Assembly (NCBI GenBank): GCA_020633075.1
Contig: JACKEI010000001.1
Span: forward strand, 1,240,001-1,304,000
Direction: 5' to 3'
DNA: 64,000 nucleotides
Source: Sandaracinaceae bacterium
Lineage (GTDB): Bacteria; Myxococcota_A; Polyangia; Polyangiales; Houyiibacteriaceae
Positions 50,896 through 57,699 of the stretch are shown in pieces. Below the pieces are notes generated by a model that had not been told where the DNA came from, did not search any database, and was given only the letters and a program-made list of their open reading frames with translations. Each line of letters starts with the position of its first letter. Positions within the stretch are counted from its first letter, which is position 1. Position numbers and translations under genes: made by a program.

Positions 50896-52377
50896 TCAGC
50901 GGAGGCTAGCTGCACCGCTGGGGTCTGCTGCTGGCGGCGCTCCGCGCGAGGTCCCCGGGAGCGCGAGCAGGCGCCCGACTTCGCGGACAAACTCCTGTGT
51001 GATGTCTTCGAGGTCGGGAACTCGCTCGCGACAGGCCAGCGCCCCGAGGCACATGTGGCTGGGCGTGCTGAGCACCGTGAGGTTCAGGCCCGACCCGTGC
51101 TGCACTGGGCCAAAGGGGTAGATGCGGCTCACTCTCGAGCCGCCGCAGTAGAGGTCGCGCGTGGGCCCGGGGACGTTGGAGATGACCAGGTTCCAAGGGG
51201 CGGGGACGAAGTCTGCGGCGTGCGAGCGCGCGTAGAGTCCGACGGCGTGCGTGAGCACCCAGGGGACGGTCAGGTTCAGCACCAAGTCGCTGAAGTGCTG
51301 AAAGACGTTGCCGCCGCGGCCGCGATGCTTCCGCTTTTGGACGCTCGTCTCGGCGTGGATGAGCCGGAGGCGCTGCACGGGGTCGCGCTCCTGCACCGGC
51401 AAGTGGACGCGCAGCATGGAGACCCTGTTCCCGGTCTCCGCTTCGCCCTCGGGGGCGCGCACGGCGACGGGCACGTTGGCCACGAGCGGGTGTTCGGGGA
51501 GCGCGTCGTGTTCGGTCAGCCACCGTCGCAGGCCGGCGGTGCACGCCGCGAGGACCACGTCGTTGATGGTGGTCTCGAAAGCGGCGCGCACGGCGCGGAG
51601 GTCGTTCATCGGGACGTCCGCGAACGCCACGCTGCGTTTGGTGGTGAGGGCGCCCGTCCATGGGGTGCGAGGCACGCCGAGCGGAGTGCGCTTGGGCCCG
51701 GACGGTGGAGCCTCTGGTGGCGGCGCAGCGGCGCCTTGCGCTGCAGAACGGCGCAGCGACTGTCCGATCTGGGCGACCGCGTGGGCGGCGTTGCGGGGCT
51801 TGTGGGCGAGCGTGCGTAGCGTGTCGGTGGCGAACCAGAGGGTCCCCGGGAGGCGGTCAGGCTGCCACGAGTCGTGCGCTGGCGACGACGGCGGGGCGTC
51901 GGGGGCCGCGTCGAAGAGCTGACCCAGCAAGGCCACCAGGCGCCCTCCGTCCATCGCGGCGTGATGAATCTTCGCCACCACAGCGACGCGCCCGCCCGCG
52001 AGCCCCTCGACGAGCATCAGCTCCCACAGAGGCTTGTCGCGGTCGAGCAAGCCCGCTGCGTAGGACCCCACGAGCGCGGCCAGCTCCCGCTCGGTCCCGG
52101 GCGCGGGCAGCTGGCGTCGCAGCAGGTGCGCGTCCAAGTCGAACCCAGGGTCCTCGATCCAGCGCAGGTCCCCAAGCTTCAGCGGGCCCTGCACGAGGCG
52201 TCGACGAAACGGGGGCACCCCCGCGATGCGAGCCTCGATCAGGCGCCGCAGGTGGTCGTAGGCGGTGGCTTCGGAGCCCTCGGGGACGTCGAGGATCAGC
52301 ACTCCCAAGGTGTGGAGCGGCATCTCCGGTGTCTCCGCGATCACCATGGCCGCGTCGAGACTGGCGACGGGAAGCAT
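50896..52377 (-). CDS. wax ester synthase / diacylglycerol acyltransferase (WS/DGAT)
   Basis: A 493-residue acyltransferase that makes wax esters or triacylglycerols from acyl-CoA. The N-terminal domain has the catalytic HHAAMDGGRL (HHxxxDG). The C-terminal domain has the usual INDVVLA, NRVSMLRVHLP, and VISNVPGP segments. The ATG at 52377 fits the family; an in-frame GTG at 52392 adds five residues. A storage-lipid role is inferred; the patatin-type lipase at 57.7 kb could mobilise such lipids. Confidence 0.93.
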   Translation of the reverse strand: MLPVASLDAAMVIAETPEMPLHTLGVLILDVPEGSEATAYDHLRRLIEARIAGVPPFRRRLVQGPLKLGDLRWIEDPGFDLDAHLLRRQLPAPGTERELAALVGSYAAGLLDRDKPLWELMLVEGLAGGRVAVVAKIHHAAMDGGRLVALLGQLFDAAPDAPPSSPAHDSWQPDRLPGTLWFATDTLRTLAHKPRNAAHAVAQIGQSLRRSAAQGAAAPPPEAPPSGPKRTPLGVPRTPWTGALTTKRSVAFADVPMNDLRAVRAAFETTINDVVLAACTAGLRRWLTEHDALPEHPLVANVPVAVRAPEGEAETGNRVSMLRVHLPVQERDPVQRLRLIHAETSVQKRKHRGRGGNVFQHFSDLVLNLTVPWVLTHAVGLYARSHAADFVPAPWNLVISNVPGPTRDLYCGGSRVSRIYPFGPVQHGSGLNLTVLSTPSHMCLGALACRERVPDLEDITQEFVREVGRLLALPGTSRGAPPAADPSGAASLR

Positions 52378-52531
52378 GCCCCTGAGTATCACGCTTGCCG
52401 CCGCGGGCCGCGAGGGCGAACACCGAGGAAATCGATTCCGATGGTGGGCCCAACGGCTGGAGGCCGAGTGGGCCCTGGTCGTGAGGCCGCCCAGCCCATC
52501 GTAGACGTGAGCGCCGTCGGGCAGTGGCCGC

Positions 52532-52972
52532 TCAAAGCTGGATGAACTCTGCTAGCGCCTGCTCCAGGTGGTCCTGGTCGCGCGGGTAGTAGTCCTTGTC
52601 GAGGCTGCCCGTGACCAGGGCCGAGGTCGGGGCGTCCAGGTCGTCGCGCAGGAGGCCCAGCATGCGCGGCTCCGCTACGAGGATCAGGCGCGAGAAGCGC
52701 TGCTCGAGCCGGGCCTTGTTCAGGATCTCTGCCAGCGACCTCGCGAAATCGGCGATGACCCGCTGATGGGGGGTCTCCTCGCTGTGCAGGGCGGTCTGGG
52801 CGAGCGTGCTCGAGTTCACCACACGGCCTGGACGATCGGAGGCGATCTCGCTGTCTCGCGCGCGCCCCAATTCGTGCGGGATCGTGCTGACCAGGTGCAG
52901 CCCGTCGCCTGGGGTGTCGTGGCGGAAGATGCGCGCGCCAGAGCGTTGAGCAACGAGTATCCAGGTCGTCAT
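52532..52972 (-). CDS. host-attachment-family protein
   Basis: A 146-residue soluble protein of the family named for attachment to host cells (Host_attach): TTWILVAQRSGARIFRH, ARDSEIASDRPGR, FARSLAEILNKAR, LVAEPRMLGLLR. The fold is thought to resemble eRF1 domain 1; the name reflects an early rhizobial phenotype and says little of function here. AAGGAGG lies 5 bases before the ATG, a strong ribosome-binding site. Confidence 0.88.
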   Translation of the reverse strand: MTTWILVAQRSGARIFRHDTPGDGLHLVSTIPHELGRARDSEIASDRPGRVVNSSTLAQTALHSEETPHQRVIADFARSLAEILNKARLEQRFSRLILVAEPRMLGLLRDDLDAPTSALVTGSLDKDYYPRDQDHLEQALAEFIQL

Positions 52973-53350
52973 GATTGCCTCCTTCAGTGACCAGCCACCC
53001 GGAACGAGCAGCCGCTCCGCGTCACATGCAAGCCTCGGGCCCCACGATCTGTACGTGACCAAGGTGTCCTCGGCGGCGCGTGAGCGCCTTGGATGCGAGC
53101 GCTTTCGGCGCGCCGGTGTCCACTCCGTCCAAGGGCACGTGCGGCTCCTCGGCGCCGCGTTTGCGCACCGCGCGCAGGAGGGGCGCTCATGGCGCGGGGC
53201 GGCCCCGGTGGAGGTCGCGGCGCTGGCGGCGCTGAGCGCGGGCCACGCGCTCTTCAGCGCTCGCGGAGTTCCGCCGGGGTGACGCGCGCTCGGCCGGGTA
53301 GGCGCGCCGGGTCGGTTGACCTGCCGCCCGTCTCGGGTTCGGATGCCGGG
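52973..53350. other. 378-base divergent region, no firm feature
   Basis: It separates the host-attachment-type gene (minus) from a small membrane protein gene (plus). Both strands have open frames, one on the plus strand encoding an Ala-rich stretch to 53282, but neither has a convincing start, ribosome-binding site or family match. Confidence 0.4.
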
Positions 53351-53737
53351 ATGGCCTTCACGCGCATCGTCTGTGTGTTCTTCGCGCTGTCGTCGTATCC
53401 CCTCGCGCTGTGGCTGCTGGTGGTGCCCGACGGGTTCTGGTCGCTGTTGGGTGTGGGGGGCAATCCTTTCGTGCAGGCCATCTACGCAGGCGCGATCACG
53501 GCGGAGGGGGTCATGTTCACGCTCGGGGCGCGTCAGCCTGCGCGCTACGCCGTGTTCTTCGAGTACATGCTTGTCTACAAGACGGTGGCGGTGCTGGCCG
53601 GTGCGCGCGTGTGGCTCACGCTGACCGACGCGCCGCTCGGCGGGCTGGCCATCCTCGGCGGCTGGGCGGTGGCCGGCGCTGTCTCGGGCCTGGTCGTCGT
53701 GCGCAACCGCCGTGCGCGCACCCCTGCGCCGGGGTGA
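53351..53737 (+). CDS. small four-helix membrane protein
   Basis: A 128-residue protein with four predicted membrane helices, starting with IVCVFFALSSYPLALWLLVV. Loops are short, and the C-terminus is basic (RNRRARTP). No family is recognised, though the layout is that of small DUF-type bacterial membrane proteins. The ATG at 53351 is chosen because the hydrophobic core begins there. Confidence 0.6.
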   Translation: MAFTRIVCVFFALSSYPLALWLLVVPDGFWSLLGVGGNPFVQAIYAGAITAEGVMFTLGARQPARYAVFFEYMLVYKTVAVLAGARVWLTLTDAPLGGLAILGGWAVAGAVSGLVVVRNRRARTPAPG

Positions 53738-53770
53738 CCGCGCTTCACGGTCCGGCGCGGAGTTGGCGTC

Positions 53771-54160
53771 TCAGCGCAAGGCGGAAAAGTCGCCCGACTG
53801 GATGGCGTGGCGGCCGCGGCGAAGGAGCCAACACGTGACGCCCAGTCGGTGGATCTTCATGACGTCGGTGCCGACCGAGAGGAGACAGGCCGAGCGAGAC
53901 TGGAGGTGCAGCGCACCCTCGATGACGGGCTCGTACGCCCACGTGAAGTCGTTGTTGTAGATGAGGTCGAAGCGCTTCTTGGGGTTGGTCTCGCGGATGA
54001 CCCCGAGCGCTTCGAGCGCGTCGCCGAGCACGTCGAGCAGGCTGACCGACGTGTCCAGAGGCCGCTGTGGACGAACCCACCCCAGGAACAAGACCACCTC
54101 CGCAAGCTCGGGGAGGGTGGCCTGAACGAGCGCGTCGGACGACTTCAGGGCGGCGTGCAT
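53771..54160 (-). CDS. hypothetical soluble protein
   Basis: A 129-residue protein without signal or membrane segment. It contains LPELAEVVLFLGWVRPQRP, a central KKRFDLIYNNDFTWAYEPVIEGALHLQSRSA, and WLLRRGRH near the end. Composition is normal for a coding region, but no family is recognised. It converges on the small membrane-protein gene, 33 bases apart. Confidence 0.5.
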   Translation of the reverse strand: MHAALKSSDALVQATLPELAEVVLFLGWVRPQRPLDTSVSLLDVLGDALEALGVIRETNPKKRFDLIYNNDFTWAYEPVIEGALHLQSRSACLLSVGTDVMKIHRLGVTCWLLRRGRHAIQSGDFSALR

Positions 54161-54476
54161 CCCGGGACTGTTTCACGGGCCTCGCCAGCAGCGCAACCAG
54201 CGCGAGCGCCGCGTGACGGCTGCCCGCCGAGTGCTAGCTTCCGGCCATGAGCGAGCAGGCGGAGGCGGCCTTGGCCAGCGTGAACATGGAGGGAGCGCAT
54301 CCAAGCGTGCCGGCCGCCATGGACCCGGAGTGCTCGCGCTGTGGAGACTCCTGTCTCGCGTCAGTGATTGCGTGCGCGCCCGCGCCCGCGCCGACTCGAG
54401 AGCGGCAAGCGGCGTCTCCGCCGCAACGCCCAGACCGTCTGCTCGAGCTGCACCCGCACACCCGACCTGCCGCGCG
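54161..54476. other. 316-base region with only weak open frames
   Basis: A plus-strand frame from ATG 54247 to 54513 (MSEQAEAALASVNMEG...) is open for 88 codons but becomes Pro/Arg-rich and has no family match; it runs into the opposite small membrane-protein gene. I do not call a gene here. Confidence 0.35.
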
Positions 54477-54701
54477 TCAGCGTCGGTTGAAGTCCGCGGT
54501 CTTTCCGCGCTGATAGCCCACCGTGGCGCCGACTAGCGCGGCGAGCGGGCCGACGATGAGCGTTCCCGCGAACCCGGCCGCGATCTGGTCGCCAGCGCCA
54601 CCCGCGCTGACCCACGCGAGAGCGCGCGCTGCGGCACCCGCCCCGGCTGCGTATCCCAGCAGCGCACCCACCACCAACCCAACCCAGCGTCGCCACATCA
54701 T
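54477..54701 (-). CDS. small glycine-zipper-like membrane protein
   Basis: A 74-residue protein with two hydrophobic segments rich in Gly and Ala: WVGLVVGALLGYAAGAGAAA and FAGTLIVGPLAALVGATVGYQRG. The GxxxG spacing resembles glycine-zipper proteins. The start at 54701 is preferred, since the longer frame upstream overlaps another open stretch. Function unknown. Confidence 0.45.
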   Translation of the reverse strand: MMWRRWVGLVVGALLGYAAGAGAAARALAWVSAGGAGDQIAAGFAGTLIVGPLAALVGATVGYQRGKTADFNRR

Positions 54702-54724
54702 CCGCGTCGTCCATTCCGTCTCAG

Positions 54725-54895
54725 TCAACGCCCGTTGATCGCGCTGCGGAGCACCCACGCAATGTAGCGCGCCTGGTCTTCGGGGAGGTTCTTCACGAGG
54801 ACAGAGTCCGTCCCGTCATGGGTCCGCGCGACCACGTGGAACCGGCGCTGCTGGTTCACCTTCAGCTTGCTGACGACCGACCTCACCGTCGCCAC
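54725..54895 (-). other. short open frame in phase with, and just past, the DUF3592 stop
   Basis: After the TGA of the DUF3592 gene the same frame stays open for 65 codons to a TGA at 54725. From GTG 54895 it encodes 56 residues, with KLKVNQQRRFHVVARTHDG and LVKNLPEDQARYIAWVL, a plausible beta-beta-helix unit. It could be a separate small gene, or the former C-terminal end of the upstream protein cut off by a stop mutation. Confidence 0.35.
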
Positions 54896-54922
54896 GTCAC
54901 GTGCGAAGTCAGCACCGTCGGC

Positions 54923-55417
54923 TCACGTTGCCTCGGGAGCGCGCTTCTTCCGGTGCACGCCGAGCAACACGGCGGCGATACCCCCGAGTGAGAGCAGGGT
55001 GCACGCGGCGCCGCCGAGGACGCCCACCACGCGAGTCACGATGTTCTTGGGGGGCGTCGCGACGGGCTGGTTGTTCCGCGGGTCCGACGGTTCGTACCGG
55101 ACGGCGAGCGAACGCTCGGTGCGGGCGCGCTCGAAGGCCTCTGGGGTCACGGGGGCCCAGATGTCTTCGGCGCCGTACTCGTCGGTGCCCGTGTACGTCG
55201 TGCCTCCCAGCTCGAACGCGTATCGGACCTGGAACTCCGTGTCGCTCCACGGGTACATCTTGCTCTCCGACGTGTCGACGACGCGCGCCTCTACGACCAC
55301 GCCCGAAGCCTCGAGCTCTCGCGCCCTGCCCAGGTCCGCCATCGACGAATAGATGAGGCACGGACCGATGAACCAGCCAGCGTAGGTGATCAGGCGAGTG
55401 TAGAACTTGGGTGACAT
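54923..55417 (-). CDS. DUF3592 family membrane protein
   Basis: A 164-residue protein with an N-terminal helix (YAGWFIGPCLIYSSM) and a C-terminal helix (VVGVLGGAACTLLSLGGIAAVLLGV) around an extracytoplasmic beta domain: VVEARVVDT, VRYAFELGGTTYTG, AVRYEPSDPRNN. This arrangement matches DUF3592. AAGGAG lies about 9 bases before the ATG at 55417. Function unknown; the frame is open beyond the stop, as noted separately. Confidence 0.75.
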   Translation of the reverse strand: MSPKFYTRLITYAGWFIGPCLIYSSMADLGRARELEASGVVVEARVVDTSESKMYPWSDTEFQVRYAFELGGTTYTGTDEYGAEDIWAPVTPEAFERARTERSLAVRYEPSDPRNNQPVATPPKNIVTRVVGVLGGAACTLLSLGGIAAVLLGVHRKKRAPEAT

Positions 55418-55740
55418 AGGAGAGCGCTCCTTCTCGGAGCTGTTGGTCGCACGACGCCACATCCGCCATCAACGCCTATCGCTTCGATCCCGACGTTGTT
55501 CCCAACCCGAAACATGGTCCCTGAGCTGGCCTACCTGTCCGACTCGGACAGGCTGCCCCGCGCGCCTCGAGCGCGCACTGGAATGCGACCACACCGGTCA
55601 GCGGTGCGGCTCAGTATGGGTACGGGAAGTTCACGTTGAACGCGCTCGCGCGGAACGCCGGCACGCGCGGCCTCTGAACGGCCTGCGCGATGCCGGTGTT
55701 CGCCAACACTGGTGCCCTCCCGTGGGCCGCGACGTCGAGC
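55418..55740. other. 323-base intergenic region holding one perfect palindrome
   Basis: No gene is supported between the DUF3592 start and the end of the PepSY-type gene. The only clear structure is the 19-base palindrome listed separately at 55534-55552. Confidence 0.45.
55534..55552. promoter_or_regulatory. perfect 19-base palindrome, candidate operator
   Basis: CCTGTCCGA, a central C, then TCGGACAGG: nine bases pair perfectly. It lies about 115 bases upstream of the DUF3592 start on the minus strand and 190 bases beyond the PepSY-type gene. The size and symmetry suit a dimeric repressor such as a TetR-type protein; a small transcript hairpin is the alternative. Confidence 0.5.
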
Positions 55741-56316
55741 TCACGGGCCTCCGCTGAGCGTGACGTAGAGCACCGGCAGCGCGACCCCCAGGCCCACCAA
55801 CAAGCCCCGTCGACCGAGGAGCCCCGAGCGGGCCGGAATCATGAAGAGCCCGCTGAGCGCCAAGAACAACAGCCCCACGGCGTAGGCGTCCGCGAAGTAG
55901 GTCCAGGCCGCCTTGCCGCGGTTCAGGTGCAGCCAGTTCGCCACGCGCAGCAGCGGGCGCGCGCGCCGTGCTTCGAGGCGCGCCGTACCTGCCGCCTCGT
56001 TCACGTGCACGACGTCCTCGCCAGCGCGGAGCGCCACCTCACCTTCGCCTTCGTCGTAGCGCTCGTCCAATTCGCCCTCGACTCCCAGGGCGCGGAGGAT
56101 GGCCTGGTCGCGTGCGTCAGGGTCCAGGTGAGCCACACCCGCGAGCGACATGCTCTGCTCCACCTCCGTGAAGTTCGGGTCCCACTCCCCGATGTGGTTC
56201 ACGGCCAGGCCGCTGACGGCGTAGATGATCGTCATGCCGACCGCGAGGTAGCCCGCGTCGCGGTGCAGCGCGCGCAGCCAGCGGCGGGCGCGGGCCGCAG
56301 TGAGACGCTCAGCCAT
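55741..56316 (-). CDS. PepSY-associated membrane protein
   Basis: A 191-residue protein with an N-terminal helix after a basic start (LRALHRDAGYLAVGMTIIYAVSGLAVNHI), an extracytoplasmic PepSY-like part, and two C-terminal helices (AYAVGLLFLALSGLFMIPA; GLLVGLGVALPVLYV). HRDAGY with a following His recalls heme-binding PepSY-TM proteins. It overlaps the molybdopterin oxidoreductase gene by 8 bases and probably acts as its membrane electron donor, as MsrQ does for MsrP; this role is inferred. Confidence 0.75.
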   Translation of the reverse strand: MAERLTAARARRWLRALHRDAGYLAVGMTIIYAVSGLAVNHIGEWDPNFTEVEQSMSLAGVAHLDPDARDQAILRALGVEGELDERYDEGEGEVALRAGEDVVHVNEAAGTARLEARRARPLLRVANWLHLNRGKAAWTYFADAYAVGLLFLALSGLFMIPARSGLLGRRGLLVGLGVALPVLYVTLSGGP

Positions 56317-57088
56317 AACGCTCCTCGCGCCACGGGTCACCGTGGTTGTGGTACCCGCGTCGCTCCCAGTAGCCCGGCGCGTCGCGCCCCGTGAAGTGCA
56401 CACCGGTGACCCACTTGGCGCTCTTCCAGAAGTAGAGACTGGGCACCAGGGCCCGCAGCGGTCCGCCGTGGTCACGCTCGAGCGCCGCGCCGTCCAGGCG
56501 ATGACTGAGCAGCGCGTCCGGCGCCAGGGCCTCGCGGAGCGGCACGTTCGCCGTGTACCCGTACGGGGCCTCGAAGATCACGTGGCGGGCGCTCGGGCGC
56601 ACGCCCGCGCGCTCTGCGAGGGCACGCACGGGCACGCCCTCGAAGCGCGCACCGAGCACGCTCCAACCCGTTACGCAGTGCACGTCGACGCGACGAGTGA
56701 CCACCCCCAGCTCGAGCAGCTGCGCGAAGGTCAGCTCGTAGGGGCGCTCGACGTCGCCGTACACCCGGATGCGGAGGTTCTCCACCGAGGGGTCCCCCGG
56801 CGTTCCGCCCATGGGTCGCAAGCGCCGAATCACGCGCTGCCCCGGCGGCAGCCGCGGTCGTCCGTCGCGTAGCGTCTGCGCGCGCGCCTCACGAGTGAGG
56901 CCGTCGTCGATCAGGCCGTAGTAGCCCAGCACGGCCAGCGCGGTGCCGCCCACGGCCTGGGAGACGAAGCGTCGGCGCGTGATCAGGCGCTGCCTCGAGA
57001 GGAACGCGTCGACCTCGCGCTGGTCGGGGTCCGAGTCCGCGTCCTGCGGCACGCGCTCGGGTGGCTGGCTTTGCGGGAGTGGTGTCAC
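56309..57088 (-). CDS. Tat-exported molybdopterin-dependent oxidoreductase (sulfite oxidase/MsrP-like)
   Basis: A 259-residue protein. The twin-arginine signal is TRRRFVSQAVGGTALAVLGYYG (RR at 38-39), after a long charged n-region. The mature domain is of the sulfite-oxidase molybdopterin type, with the Mo-ligand Cys 138 in VDVHCVTGWSV, then LRALVPSLYFWKSAKWV and YWERRGYHNHGDPW. It has no dimerisation domain, like MsrP/YedY. The substrate is unknown. The GTG at 57088 is the only start in a suitable place and lacks a clear ribosome-binding site. Confidence 0.85.
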   Translation of the reverse strand: MTPLPQSQPPERVPQDADSDPDQREVDAFLSRQRLITRRRFVSQAVGGTALAVLGYYGLIDDGLTREARAQTLRDGRPRLPPGQRVIRRLRPMGGTPGDPSVENLRIRVYGDVERPYELTFAQLLELGVVTRRVDVHCVTGWSVLGARFEGVPVRALAERAGVRPSARHVIFEAPYGYTANVPLREALAPDALLSHRLDGAALERDHGGPLRALVPSLYFWKSAKWVTGVHFTGRDAPGYWERRGYHNHGDPWREERYG

Positions 57089-57339
57089 AGCTAGACCATA
57101 GGCGCCGCGAGCCCGGACGTTACGTGGTGACGCAACTGCGAGACTCGGCTGCCGCGACGGACGGCCGCCACATCGACCTGATCCTACGGCGCGGTGGGAG
57201 GCTCCCGGGGCGCGCCGAGCCTCCATGGACGGGGAGCGCGGACCCGGCGGCGGGAGTGGCCACATCTTCGTGCCCCACGCGCGGCGAGAGACGCGGGCCG
57301 CACAGCGCAGCCGTGCCGTGGACGGCCGCACGGCCGAGT

Positions 57340-57501
57340 GTGACCGTGCCGCTCTTGCTGGCATCCGTCGCGTTCGGCTGTGGCGGCTCGCCCGGTGAGC
57401 CGGACGCTCAGACAGACAGCGCCAGCTGCGTCCCGGTCGTCGAGACGCAAGCCGAGGGCACCTGTGACGACGAGGTCGACAACGACTGCGCGGGCCTCTG
57501 A
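57340..57501 (+). pseudogene. truncated MopE-type lipoprotein
   Basis: From GTG 57340 the frame encodes a signal and lipobox (VPLLLASVAFGCGG), a short acidic linker, and CDDEVDNDCAGL followed at once by TGA. In intact proteins this motif (DDxxDNDCDGxxD) continues into a long Cys-rich region, so only the first 53 residues remain. The 161-base inverted-repeat element begins 38 bases downstream. Confidence 0.55.
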
Positions 57502-57538
57502 AATGTCAGGCACCGACGGCGAACGTCACATCACCGCG

Positions 57539-57699
57539 CTAGAGCAACGATCAGGATCGCCGGAAGGGCCTGGCGCAGGGCGAAGGTTCGCAGGCAAGGC
57601 GCGACGACGAGTCGATGCGAGCATCGGCAAGGAGGAGCAACGCCGCATGCGGGCCTTCGAACAAGCCAGGGCTTCCGCCGAGCCTGGATCGTGCTCTAG
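57539..57699. mobile_element. 161-base inverted-repeat element (MITE-like)
   Basis: The ends are imperfect inverted repeats of about 35 bases. The left arm (57539-57575) starts CTAGAGCAACGATC; the complement of the right arm (57665-57699) starts CTAGAGCACGATCC; both go on to a CGGAAG-containing part and CCTGGC, differing at only a few positions. No protein is encoded inside. A second hairpin, CGATGC-GA-GCATCG, lies in the middle. It resembles a miniature inverted-repeat transposable element or a foldback RNA. The TAG stop of the lipase gene is inside its right end. Confidence 0.6.

Noticed and set aside
54247..54513. 88-codon plus-strand frame starting MSEQAEAALASV
   Set aside because: The beginning looks plausible, but the second half is Pro/Arg-rich and runs into a gene on the other strand; no ribosome-binding site or family match.
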